From Terebella lapidaria (taxonomy: Eukaryota > Annelida > Polychaeta > Terebellida > Terebellidae): 64,000 bases of DNA. A program made the position numbers and the translations under genes. The stretch's first letter is position 1, and each line of letters opens with the position of its first letter. The stretch covers positions 20,373,667 through 20,437,666 of the forward strand of contig OX424568.1 in assembly GCA_949152475.1 (NCBI GenBank). Reading direction: 5' to 3'. Shown piece by piece: positions 22,766 through 34,900 of the stretch. The notes under the pieces are model-generated. The model did not search any database. It was not told the DNA's origin and was given only the letters and a program-made list of their open reading frames with translations.

Positions 22766-24650
22766 CACAGTGCCGAAACCGACTATGGTAACGCGCATTA
22801 CCATAATCAAAAATGGCGGCAGGTATTTGTGGTTCGAATTTGATCGAGCTTAACAACTTGAATGAGAGGCTATTTTGAAGCATTCAGAAGTCTGTGATAT
22901 AAAGTTGATTGTGCTGCACATAATTAATAAGGCGAGTTACAGAAAAATAGATTTTTCTACGAGATATCGGCGACTGAAAATCTTGACTGACTATGGTAAC
23001 GCATAGTGTAGACTATGGTAATGCATTCACTACTTCACTGCAAATAATATATATAACACAAGATTTGAACTGTAATTCATACGATATTCGTATATTGACT
23101 ACAGGGAATATGTCTATTTCAGGTTACAGTGCATTTTTTTTCTTCAAAACTGCATATACTGGGTGTAGTACCGTGCTGAAACCCATGCTGACATCGTGAG
23201 ATGTAGAACCACTGAGTCGCATGTGATTAGTCCCGGTTACATGCTGACACTTGATAATTTGATGACAACAGGATCGATGGACTGAACACAGTTTGCGGAC
23301 GATGTTCCAATATATGAAAACACAGGCCGTCACTTTCCGACGTCACTGCCCTGAATACAGGAACAAGGACAAGGGTGCGTCGGACTAGTAAATATTGAAA
23401 TAATTAAATAAAATGGGAAACTTCTTACCCCTCGCAGATCAGTTGTAAGAAAGTTGCCTCGAACTAAGTTCGCTACTCTTCTTACTACTCAGTATATTTA
23501 TCAGAGATAAAGGTGGCAGGCAGATAGAATGGCATCCACATTTAGTGGATCATGGCGTAACATAATACAGTAGTAGTATAATTGGGGTGCAAATTCCCAG
23601 AGGCCCAAACAGCACGGTCCCAAAGTCAGTGCCGACATATCAGTATTAATATTTAGCAAGACAAACATGGTTTGTTCTCGATAGGATAAAAGGCCTAGAT
23701 AGAAAACAAGATGAACGGTGCCACAGGTATGACCCACAGGCCCAACACACCCCTTTTGTAACCTCAATTTAGCCTTCTCTTTCGTATTTGAGGTATGATT
23801 GTTGTCGTGAAAAGGTACCGACATAGCCTACATTAACGGTGATCCATGTTCACACGACTAAAAACACCCGTCTGCCTACAGATTCTCTACAAATCGCACT
23901 AAAATATCGTCATTTTACATGCGACTCGAACGCACAGTGTGACCAGTGACGGTCGCCGCGACCAGATCGCATACGATTGGCGTGCAACCGAGTCGCCGCA
24001 ACTGACTCGCAAAGTCTGAGGGCAAGCTTAAATCAAACCTGCATTGTCTCCGGTTTTGAAATTCCTCAATATTTCTGACAATTTGATGAGGAAATGCACA
24101 GATTTGTAAAAATTCAAATGTGGCTTTATGCCAGACCCTGCGTTTAATCGACAACTTGGTGTTTCTCATCATGTGTAGCATAGGTCTGAAATAATAACAT
24201 TGATGGAGTTGCTGACCTGTGTACAGTAATAAAATCGCATATGTTTTTTTTTCACATGGATTTGTGATACGATTCGAGAGTTTCAACACATATATTCTAC
24301 CCCTCAAATCATTGTTATGTTGACATAGAATTGTATTTGTGTACGAAAGCCCCATCGCATTACCACAGTCATTAAATTTCCTACAAATCACATTACCATA
24401 GTCTGACATTCGCGTTACCCTAGTCAGGACACAATTGTCCACACTCCGTTTCCACTAATATATCACCAAATGACTCATTGCACATAATCGGGATTAACCT
24501 ACATGTATCGATATCGATATATTTCGAAGATTCCCATCGATTTAAACACGTTATATGCATAGAAATTCACGAGCAAATTCGAACCACAAGTGCCTGTCGC
24601 CATTTTTGACTATGGTAATGCGCGTTACCATAGTCGGTTTCGGCACTGTG
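22766..24650. mobile_element. 1885-bp DNA transposon with about 77-bp terminal inverted repeats
   Basis: Ends begin CACAGTGCCGAAACCGACTA and are matched by an inverted copy ending TAGTCGGTTTCGGCACTGTG; the match extends about 77 bp. A 6-bp duplication ATAATG flanks it (22760-22765, 24651-24656), and the paralogous sequence near 25107-25120 is the empty site. Subterminal copies of GACTATGGTAATGC-type motifs lie at both ends (about 22987-23030 and 24356-24422), as for transposase-binding arrays. The longest internal frame (23915-24442, minus) resembles no transposase. Superfamily not assigned. Confidence 0.85.
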
Positions 24651-24656
24651 ATAATG

Positions 24657-25400
24657 GGAACTATGCAGAGTAATCTCATAGAACACTTCAAGATAGAGCC
24701 TAAGTATTGGCACATTCAAATGGGAAATCATATATTGCGGTTTGAGTGGTGACCTTGAATTTGACCTTCAATGACCTTGAAAGGTCGAAACGACCTTTTT
24801 TGTCGAAAAAACGATGAATTTTGCCTTTGGTGGTCATTTTCTCGAAATCTATTCAGACAGTTTTCCTCAAAATCATGTATGCGATTCTCCTTATGTACCT
24901 TTGTGATGTGTATAAATTTCGTTGTCTTGGAATGACGGTCTGCGTGGGGTGGCCATTTTGATTTTTTGACAAGTCGGCAAAAAGAATTTATTTTGTCCCA
25001 AATCAAGTCACTATTCGTTATGAGCCATTTCCAGCAAAAAAAAATAAATTTTTTTTTTTGACCATTGAAAATTTTTTTGGACTTAAAAAGTTTCACCCAA
25101 TTTTTCCTTCATAATGGGAGATATGCAGAGTAATCTCATAGAACACTTCAAGATAGAGCCTAAGTATTGGCACATTCAAATGGGAAATCATATATTGCGG
25201 TTTGAGTGGTGACCTTGAATTTGACCGTCAATGACCTTGAAAGGTCGAAACGACCTTTTTTGTCGAAAAAACAATGAATTTTGCTTTTGGTGGTCATTTT
25301 ATCGAAATCTATTCAGACAGTTTTCCTCAAAATCATGTATAAGATTCTCCTTATGTACCTTTGTGATGTGTATAAGTTTTGTTGCCTTTGAATCGACTAT
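24657..25400. repeat. Direct duplication, offset 460 bp
   Basis: The sequence from about 24657 (TATGCAGAGTAATCTCATAG) recurs at about 25117 with few differences for about 280 bp, including the GACCTTGAATTTGACC block, then diverges after about 25400. It lies within the family 3 element. Confidence 0.7.
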
Positions 25401-25606
25401 CTGTGAAAATTTGTCATTAACAAAAAAAATCTTTCAAGATGTAACTTGATTTCTTATTATAGTCCATACAGAAAATGTGTTTCTATCAACATTTACAAAG
25501 ATGTTTTAACATATTGATTTTAACATCAGTGTAATAATTCATATGTATTCAGTATTCTATGCAATTCACATGATTGCCGGTAAGCTACAGCACCCTTGGT
25601 GCTATG

Positions 25607-26313
25607 TTTATCTTCAAAAATTATGTATGAATCTTTTTGAAATTTTGTACAAAAATACCTAAAATATTTTGAAAAGGGTTTTTTTTTTTTTTGAATGTCA
25701 CATTTATTTCAAAATGGTGGCCGTTTTCGACGATAAACGGCCAATTTCTGATTTTGTTCAGACAGTTTTGAGATTTTTATTTCAAAAGATTGGCCTCACA
25801 TACCTCTGTGATGTGTATAAGTTTCGTTGTCCCTGAATCGCCGGTCTGCGTGTGGCGGCCATTTTCATTTTCTCGACAGGTACCAAATGGGACTTTCGCA
25901 TGTTAAATTCTTCTTTGCTTTATAATGTGACACATTATATCTCACTTAACATTGATATTAGAGACTAGGAATCAATTGTGGACACATAAGAAATGATATA
26001 CATGTATGCTGATTATTGTCATGACCTTGAATTTGACTTTTGAAGAAATGACTTTCTAAGAAATGATATATGTTGAATATTCTGTACACCTTTAATTTGA
26101 CTTTTGATTGCATTTTCAAGGTCACAGGACATAATGACTCATATTCCTCTCATTGTTTAATTTACAGCTTAGTAAATAATTGTTAACGTACGGGAAATCA
26201 TATATGCCGAATACTCTCGTGACTTTGAATTTGACCAGTGACCTTATTTTCAAGCCCATGGGACAAAATAGCTATTATATTGTCCGGTAACCTATCCTGG
26301 CCCTTGAGCTAAT
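25607..26313 (+). mobile_element. Helentron-like family 1, 5'-truncated copy
   Basis: Starts abruptly inside family 1 interior sequence (AAATTTTGTACAAAAATACC, then the AAAATGGTGGCCG block) and ends with the family 3' terminus: TGTCCGGTAACCTA followed by a decayed hairpin (CTGGCCCTTGAGCTAA). It supplies the empty-site sequence (CCTTATTTTCAAGCCC, about 26241-26257) that resolves the insertion at 45100-48202. Confidence 0.65.
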
Positions 26314-28158
26314 GTTTAAAAATAGACCAGTAATTTTTTCCGAGAGGCTGGCGCATAAATATTGTATCGCCAGCCTAGATTGCGGGGATAGTACAAAATA
26401 AACGTAATTTCATGATTGAGGGTACCACGGTTAGTGTGAATTCGTTTCTACAAAACTATGTGGAGCATATATGTTTAACGATGCTGGGATCTAAGGTATT
26501 GCATGATTGTGTTCACGGTTCATTTCAGAATAACCACTATAATTAAAGCGAAATCACATGCAATATAATAATATATTAGTGTATGTTATTCATACCTGAA
26601 GAAACCCAATAACATATATCTTTATCACAATACGTAGCATTTATACGGGATTTGATACACTTCAGGATACTCATCTCGATCGACCTTCACGCTATTGTGT
26701 TTTGCGTGAAGAACTGTCCACAAGATGGCGATACAATTATACTCGAACGTGCCTTTCATTCTAATATGGATTGATTGTTTGAGTGCATTGTAATGTTCGA
26801 ATTCATGAACAAAAATCCACAGAAAGGAGACCCACCCTTATGGATGTCCTCACCTCACATACCATGCATTCCCACATCAAACCCTCTGACTTCCTATCAA
26901 AGGTATTAACATATTTATGGCCCGCTATTTTGACCCACAAATCCTACTATACAATGATAATACCCTCTCATAAAGCCATTCAGTAAGATAAGACTGACCA
27001 AATATCCATCGGTGTTTTCATACCATGTCAATCCAGCGCACAAGGGCGTAGTTAGCATAATTTATGAGTGCTCTCAAACCGAATTACTTTGGTTAAGAAG
27101 TCTGTATATATTTATTGTTTGTGGTGGACAACTCTTTGCTCTGATGTTGGGGGCAAAAAATGCAGGGCGTGTTTTTGTAAACAACCAAGTCAGTAAACAC
27201 CTTACCGTAATACCAATATATTGGAAGAAAACAATCAACATTATATACACAGAAAGTCACTTCCCACATTTTAACTTGTATGTGTCTTGTATCATCATAA
27301 CTAATCATTTCGTTCGACCTTATTCATATAACGAATTATATAATTTTATGATTATTATTACATTTATATATTCGTTTGGTAGATATCCAATACTTATTCA
27401 TGAAGTTGTAAAATATTTAATCAAATACAATCTTCAAAAGCCTTAAGGAAGAAGTCAAACTACCAGGTATGTTTAGAAATTGATAAAAAGATTCCGATAA
27501 TTTTTGTATGTGCCAGAATATATATCACACCTGAAGAATGTTATCAAATATGTGAAGAATGTTATCAAATATGTTGTCAGTCGATAATATATTATGTGCT
27601 GTTGGAAATATTGATGTTTTTTATAGTATATTTATGTGGCTCTCGCGAAAGAAAATCAAAAGAACAACTCTAAATATACAAAACAAAACTTTAATACCAA
27701 CAACAAAATAATATCTTCAAGCAGAGAAATAGTACGAAGCAAACATATGAACAAAATACTTGATAATAAATGCCATTTGCATAAGTAAAACCAATAGATC
27801 TATACACATTTTATACGTGAATAAACATAATCCATCCGTCTTGGCGCTGCCCATTGAATATTGGTGTATCGCTTGCCTGATGTTTTAGATCTCCAGTTAT
27901 ACTGATTTTATTCATATTACCATTACAATATGAATGTCTGCAACCACATACTATGCAGATTTATCGTACAATAATGCCATAATGTAGGCCTACCATCACA
28001 CCTATATACGAAAATCAGCGTGCTATTGTCAGTATTACAAAAAAAAAAATTATTGTATAATTTCCTTGTTAAAAAACAACACCATAATAGTAAACTTACT
28101 TATCGAAAAACAAAAACAAATGTTCAATCACATTCATGTATAGATTTTACTGTGGGTG
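26314..28158. other. Intergenic; 3' flank of the alpha-crystallin gene
   Basis: No supported gene. Some open frames (about 27012-27446) lack codon bias or similarity. On the minus strand a poly(A) signal for the gene at 28159-28893 may be the complement of TTTATT at 27907-27912. Confidence 0.4.
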
Positions 28159-28893
28159 CTACACCCATGTTCCGCCGCTGTCCTCCGATGAAGGGGGTTC
28201 CTCGATGACGTCATCGAATGACGTCACACTTTGACAGTCAGTTGATGGGAGGGATTCCATATCGGCATCGCCAGAACTCAACAAACTATGTTCATCGCAA
28301 CTGTTCGTACTGGGCGAGCCCTGACTGAATGGAACGCTGACTTTAAATACACCGCCGATGTATTGCGCGGTAGCACGTGACAGTATGACGTCACGAGGAA
28401 ATTCCAACGTCACTTCTTTCGATAAGCGTTCAGTCTGTCCCGGTGTTTCGCCGTGAAGGTAAACTAAATGCTTGCGTTCATCGACGAAATATCGCACGTT
28501 TGCTGTAAAGTATCCCATTAAAACACTTACGTGATATTCCAGTTTCTTTCCCGCGTTATCGCGCTTAACGCTCGGTCGAATCAACTCCCTGATTTCAGAA
28601 ATCGTAGCGTTCAGGCGGTCCTTAAGCGGGCGCTTCCGTCGGAACTTGTTCAAAACGACGTACATTTCGTCCTTTTGTGACATCAACTGTTCCAACTTCG
28701 TCATAAGTTGACGTTCGACGTAAAGTTTGTTCTCTAGTAGTCCCAACTCGCGAATACGTTCCATGACTTTTTTCTCCTGTTCAAAGTCGCCTTCCGTCTT
28801 GCCATGTCGGACGACTTTGGTGTCGGAATCCCAGAATTCCTTGGGCGATGCCACAGGAAGGGCAACGCCGGAATGTGTCGGAACCAGTGCCAT
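28159..28893 (-). CDS. Intronless alpha-crystallin/HSP20-domain protein, 244 aa
   Basis: The ATG is placed at 28893 (MALVPTHSGVALP); the frame extends eight codons further to a GTG but has no upstream ATG before a stop. Residues about 35-115 are Lys/Glu-rich and probably coiled-coil (MERIRELGLLENKLYVERQL). Residues about 120-200 fit an alpha-crystallin domain: HVSVLMGYFTANVRYFVDER, KHLVYLHGE, then SKEVTLEFPRDV, ILSRATAQYIGGVFKVSVP, matching the family's G-F...V.V...L.V.G.....F.R...LP..V....A....GVL.V..P pattern. The tail (about 45 residues) is acidic and Ser-rich. Small heat-shock proteins bind unfolding clients as oligomers; that role is inferred from the domain only. A long helical N-terminal region and an acidic tail are unusual for a classical sHSP. 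It contains no introns, unlike its neighbours. No convincing heat-shock element upstream. Confidence 0.7.
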   Translation of the reverse strand: MALVPTHSGVALPVASPKEFWDSDTKVVRHGKTEGDFEQEKKVMERIRELGLLENKLYVERQLMTKLEQLMSQKDEMYVVLNKFRRKRPLKDRLNATISEIRELIRPSVKRDNAGKKLEYHVSVLMGYFTANVRYFVDERKHLVYLHGETPGQTERLSKEVTLEFPRDVILSRATAQYIGGVFKVSVPFSQGSPSTNSCDEHSLLSSGDADMESLPSTDCQSVTSFDDVIEEPPSSEDSGGTWV

Positions 28894-31037
28894 TTTGACG
28901 ACGTCTAGTTGTTCCACGCAATTACCGATTGTGAATTAAACATCATTCTATTCCCTGTCGGAAATGCGAAGATTATTTTTGCCAATAAAACCAAAATGCG
29001 GGTATAATGCCCTAGATTGCGTCAGCACTCTGTTACGTAATATAATTCAATGCCGTGTCTTTATCCGTTGATTGAATAACACACAATAATTGTATATTGA
29101 ATCGTATTCCCATGTGTTTCCATAGCAACACGAGGGCAACCTGACAGCCGGGCGTTCAGCAGGCACTGAACAATTTACCTAAAAGTCTCTAGATGTTTTC
29201 GACCGTTAATTGTTTTACGGTTCCGCTGACGTGGGAACCATTCAATCTGTCGTAGTTTGTCTTTGACACACCTGAATCGATTCCGCGGTCAAAGTTCCTT
29301 TACAAGCGCAGGAGGCAGAGCTAATGTTTACCGAGTTTCTTCGATCGAACGGTTTATCTGAAAATATAGAAGAAAAATCTAACATCACTGAACATCCATT
29401 TTCACACGGAACTATACATTAATTCACATTACATACACGTACCTACATATATACGAATGTTCGCCAGCCATTCAATGGTCGTAATATTGCCATGCCACGA
29501 TATTATATTTACATTTCCGTCGGCTAGGCAGTTAAAAAACTTCAATTGTGAATACCTGTTACGGTATGTTATATAGAACTCGCAATAAGTGAGGTAAATA
29601 TACGGCATTATACATAAATGTATGGGGTGATACAGGTCTGACGCCTGGGGCAAATAAAATCACAAAAAAATGTATTTAAAATGAATGGCAAGGTATGTGT
29701 TTACGTGTGTTTATGTGTGGGACTTTTTGTTCGTTTTTCGTGAGAGCGTTCGTGAACCATGTAGGTATGAATGGGAAAATCATGATTCTTTTGTAATGAG
29801 CGCAGTAATCAGTAATGAAATAGTCCTAGGCGGTGCACGTTATTTACTTTTGGAAAAAATACTGTAGAATATGGTACAATCATAATTGGGCCTACATGAT
29901 ATGCAGGAAGTTCATGATGTTGTGGGTGAAAATCACCCTCTAACAATTTGCCACGATGCCTACAGAATAGTTACCCCCTTTGATATTTCAAGAATTTGCA
30001 GCCATTGCCACTAGTAAATACAGAAAAGAGTAGTAAATATTTACGAAGAAATAGGCGTAACAGATCCCCAAACACTGCTTTATTCCTATAGGTAGATTGA
30101 CTTAAATTCGCAAGCACACATTCGCTATTTGCTCCGTGTAAATTTGGTTCTTTTGGCATTACACTAAATAAAAAGAAACCATTCCTTCTGCCTTGAAAAC
30201 TGCTGTATATTTTTATTTATTTCATTCAACCCCCATGATTGGGGAAGTACATAAAAATACAATAAAACCATTCATACAAAACACACATTCATCAGGATAT
30301 AAACATTCACGAACAAGAACACCAAAATACTCATTTTAAAAAGAAAATATGTCATGTACTTGGATGTTTTAAAATATGTACCATGCCACATCGTGAACAT
30401 AATCTATTTTGAATTTAACACGATTAAAAAGACTCTGAGATAGCCAGATGGAAGAGCTGATTATCGGCCGAAATTCAAATTATAATAACATCAAAAATAT
30501 TCACAAAAATATTGAATCTAATACTGAATACAAGTACTTGGTCATAACCGTTGCCACTTCAAATATTAATCTGTACATGTATGTTTTTTTTGCCATAGAA
30601 CTGTATAGATCGCACTTGCGCGTGAGTAGGCGTATGAGTTGCGATGGGTTTCAACAGTCAAGCATACTTGATATGCCTTTTAATGTTCTTTCTCCACAAT
30701 TTGACTGCTGCTTAAATCATCCTCTTGATCCTCTTGAATGTTCTTTGCACGTATACCAATGATTTTTTCTCACGACATTTTAGGTTATTTTTTAAAAAAT
30801 CTTTTCAGCCCTCAAATTCTGACATTCATATTCATGATAAAAGCCAACGTGTTTTAAACTTATGCTAGCTACATGACTCACCGCGTCGATCTAAGTTTGC
30901 TGCAGCTGAAACATTATACAACGATATTGGAGAAATAGGGGTCTCTAACATTCATGACAGCAGGAAGTCAAGGAAGGTGAATTTCGCTCGTGTCTTATCT
31001 ACAAATTAGTTTTATTTTTTTTTGCAAGCAAGTACGC
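28894..31037. other. Intergenic, upstream of the alpha-crystallin gene
   Basis: The promoter of the minus-strand gene should lie just right of 28893. No TATA box or heat-shock element is clear. The rest (29.3-31.0 kb) shows only short random frames and a TTTATTTATTTCATTCA stretch near 30212. Confidence 0.35.
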
Positions 31038-31041
31038 CTAC

Positions 31042-31954
31042 GTACGGTGGCTTATTTCTGCCACAATTAGATTAATTTCATTTAAACAAATTTTCAGATA
31101 TAAATATTTTAATTACTAGTACACACAGAGCAAATGTTTAATTCGCGAAGCAAACGTTTCCTACACGAAGTAAATAGTTTCCTACGCAGAGCAAATGTTT
31201 CCTTCACGAAGTAAACGTTTTCTTCTCGAAGTAAATAGTTTGCTTTGCAAAGCAAACGTTTTCTACACGAAGTAAATAGTTTGCTTTGCAAAGCAAATGT
31301 TTCCTTCGCGAAGCAAACGTTTTCTACACGAAGCAAATGGTTTGCTCCACGAAGGAAATGTTTCCTATGCGAACCTATGTTCTCTACACGAAGCAAATGA
31401 TTTGCTTTGTGTAGGAAACGTTTGCTTCGCGAAGGAAACATTTGCTTTGCAAAGCAAACTATTTACTTCGTGTAGAAAACGTTTGCTTCGCGAAGGAAAC
31501 ATTTGCTTTGCAAAGCAAACTATTAACTTCGTGAAGAAAACGTTTGCTTCGTGGAGGAAACATTTGCTTTGTAAAGCAAGCTATTTACTTCGTGTAGAAA
31601 ACGTTTGCTTCGCGAAGGAAACATTTGCTTTGCAAAGCAAACTATTAACTTCGTGAAGAAAACGTTTGCTTCGTGGAGGAAACATTTGCTTTGTAAAGCA
31701 AACTATTTACTTCGTGTAGAAAACGTTTGCTTCGCGAAGGAAACATTTGCTTTGCAAAGCAAACTATTTACTTCGTGTAGGAAACGTTTGCTTCGCGAAG
31801 GAAACATTTGCTTTGCAAAGAAAACTATTTACTTCGTGAAGAAAACGTTTGCTTCGCGAAGGAAACATTTGCTCCGTGTGTAATTAAAATATTTATATCT
31901 GAATTTTTTTTTTACAGAAATTAATCTAATTGTGGCAGAAATAAGCCACCGTAC
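31042..31954. mobile_element. 913-bp fold-back element built of a 61-bp palindromic array
   Basis: Terminal inverted repeats start GTACGGTGGCTTATTTCTGC and run about 90 bp, with CTAC on both flanks (31038-31041, 31955-31958) as a possible 4-bp duplication. Between them is a 61-bp unit containing GCTTCGCGAAG-type and TTTGCTTTGCAAAGCAAA palindromes. About four units lie in one orientation (31140-31370) and eight in the other (starts 31420, 31481, 31542, 31603, 31664, 31725, 31786, 31847). All long frames here are repeat artefacts. Confidence 0.8.
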
Positions 31955-31959
31955 CTACG

Positions 31960-34900
31960 TGATATCACACATAAATTTCATTTCCCTCATATACCAACTT
32001 TCATGTCAGATATGAACCTTTGCACATGTAGATATTTGTGACTATATTTCAGGCCCAAACACATTAAGGGCCTACAACCGAATATGGTGGTATCATACGC
32101 AATATGTCATACCAGAAACCCATCTCTCTTATGGGTTTTTGATCATACTAAAAATAAATATCAAGTCCTATCTATGGATAAATCGATGAAAATTTTAATA
32201 TAGACATCTATGATTTAATTAAACTCCCATAAATCGCGCACAATCCACCAACTCACTGGTGTAAAGAAAAATTGGTTCTAAACAAGACTATACTCTGCCC
32301 GTATTGAACACTTGCTAACACAAGTGCAAATGTCATAATATAGGCCTATAGCGCTCCATTTTGCACGGAATATATTAGTATCAATAACATCGCTAGCTGA
32401 AGCATGACAACTCCATATATGTTCTACGATTTCTCAAATGACAAATTACCTGACTATCCAATGAATATTCCCGAAATGTGTGTGTATTCCCGAACGAATT
32501 CCATACGGTAGCATCTCATTACTACGTTGCTAAATTACAGAAATGAGGCGATGTTTACGAATTTGACTGCACAGCGGGCTGAAGCCATCTTTTGATCGTC
32601 TGCCAACAATTCGCCAGATATGATCTATGTAGCGCGCGCTGCTTAGCAGACGGGTTCGATGTCACACGTGCATCGATTGTTGTCAAGGCAACACCGGTCG
32701 TGCTCCAGTGCAATGTCGCGAGCGAGTCCTTAATGTAAACACGTGCAATCCATAGTAGCAAGATATATAGTGTGATACTGAAGGTTTTGGCTGCGGAAAT
32801 CCCCATGTTTGGATAGGCATCAAGATATGGATTTTTTTCTTCCCCAAAAATTTGCAATGTTGAGAGCGTGTTTGTATTTATTCAAGGATATTAAACAATT
32901 GTATTTTGTCTTTCATTCTTGTACAGAAATGATAAAGTTATATCTTTGATAAATAATGAGGTTAGATCTTTGATGCGTTTATGACTTAGTAAAACAAATA
33001 ATGAACAAACATGTTTAACATGTTTTAAGTGGCGCAATTAAAGAATTAAAGTGCTTTTACAAAACGGTGTAAGTACAAAATTGCCCATTTAACGACAACT
33101 TTGTGAAAGTTACAAAATCACCATTATGTCCATATAATGAAAACTTGACAAGTGGAAAATGAAACTAGTTATTTTCCAGTTTATGTCTGTGGGGCAATTG
33201 TGAATTTTACATTCCCACCATCATGACCATGAACACGAAATAACGAGCGATTTCACATGCCCTCCATGACTATACCTAAGTTTTTGCCCATTTAAAATCA
33301 TTCCTTTCACTAGAATAGATCAACTTGAAGGTAGCATTTGGACAACACAATTACAAAATGGGCCGGGTTCGGAGACCTCACCCTATCATTAGGGAATTTA
33401 AATGAGGGCAATGGAAGGGCATAGCTTTGTTTCCACGATTGTGTTGAATGTTCGTGGCAAAGTGGTGTAAATAATTGTTTTATGTTCCGACCCCTCATGA
33501 ACTCTTGCTTATGCAACACCCAGGAAAGGCTAGAACACGTCAGGGTAACAACTTAAGGTAGCTAAAGGCACTGCAACCTGGGCCCACTTATGTATTTAAT
33601 GTACACACATTAAGTTATATAATGTACCTACGAACCAGAAAACAAATAGTAACATAGATTATACGTGTGTTTACATGGTGCTAAACAAATATGCTTAATC
33701 TTAAATCATCACTGATGAAATGATTATTTGCACGTTTTAAAAGCTGTTTAATGTGCCAAGTGTGATGTTTTGTTTTCAGGACAGGTTTAACATACATACA
33801 ACTGGGAAGCATTTATTTGATAGGCATGAAGTAATATCAATGTTTATGTATTTATGACCTCAGGTCAGGGCATTTTGTCATGAAATGCTACATTTATGCA
33901 ATATTCTACACTAAACATGTGGAATTATTTCTAAATATATTTTTAATGCTTATATAACTTGATATTCGTTACTATGTAAAATCTTATTTATTCTATATCA
34001 TGAATTTAAATAATTACTGAATGAAAATTATGTTATTATAATTATACTTACGTGGTTTAATTTCAATTAAATCCCAGCAAACGGTAGCATGTACTTTCTA
34101 AATCACCACCTCGATTTAAAATGTGGTATTCCTTCGAGATTCAAACATGTTTAGCAAGTGTTTAGTTGCTTCACGTCAATATATATGTCATACGTGCATA
34201 ATTTCTTGTCTTATGTGTAACAACGTTGACTCATGCGCTCAAATATGTATGCGATATGACTTTTGTTTGCCTCGATATTTGCCACTGGGTCAAACCGAGC
34301 GGTGACTAGCAAGCAATGTCCACCGTGATTCACACGCTTGTAGATCTACTATAAACCTCTTCACAAATATCCATATATAGCAAGGTCTTTTGGTTGTCAG
34401 ACACGCGTTGAAGTCCCCGCACGGTCGTCAAGATTTATTCCTTGCGAATTTAGGTAGCAAATCACATGAAAAAGACACGTTGTTTTTGTAGACAAACGAT
34501 TGTAAACAACCCAAGACAGCAATCAAATCAGAATGCAAATCGAAGCAAAGAAACGTGCGACAAACAGCATGTGAGTATCGTTTATGCTTGCGATATGCAT
34601 GTAGAATGAACAACATCATGGACGATATTCAAATTCATCAGACCTTTCATGACCCCGCCTATCCCCCCTGAAGAACATGCTAGAAATTGGTCTCAAGTGG
34701 CCTAACGTACTGGCAAAAACACGCGATGAAGGTTCAATGACTACCTTGTCGCTTCTGAACCGTCATGCTCCGGTGAACATCTATAGATAAAAATGATCCA
34801 TTGCGCTTAAACACGGCGCAGGTGCGTGTTTAACTTTTATTTCACATTTCTCAACCGACCCGCCCCTCCCCTTGGATTTTTTTCTCCGTAGTTTTTATCC

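Larger units (their letters stand above)
21754..25606 (+). mobile_element. Helentron-like element, family 3, with two nested insertions
   Basis: The 5' end is TTAGCTTACCGGCC followed by the palindrome partner GGGCCGATAAGCT. The 3' end has GCCGGTAAGCTA then the hairpin AGCACCCTTGGTGCT (25589-25603). A second 5' end of the same type starts at 21866, so two copies were joined or the end was duplicated. It begins immediately after the CTAG terminus of the previous element. Inside are a GTCGTC microsatellite, AATGGCGGCC blocks, two complete smaller elements (22277-22669 and 22766-24650) and a 460-bp direct duplication. Confidence 0.65.

Noticed and set aside
23915-24442. 175-residue minus-strand frame as a transposase
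   Set aside because: No catalytic motif, no zinc finger or other domain, and it runs into subterminal repeat sequence.
28948-28975. Heat-shock element upstream of the alpha-crystallin gene
   Set aside because: TTC, TTC and GAA are in 5-bp register but not in alternating orientation and one unit is missing; too weak.
31109-31883. Long frames on both strands in the 31-kb array
   Set aside because: They follow the 61-bp palindromic repeat and encode the repeat on either strand; not genes.
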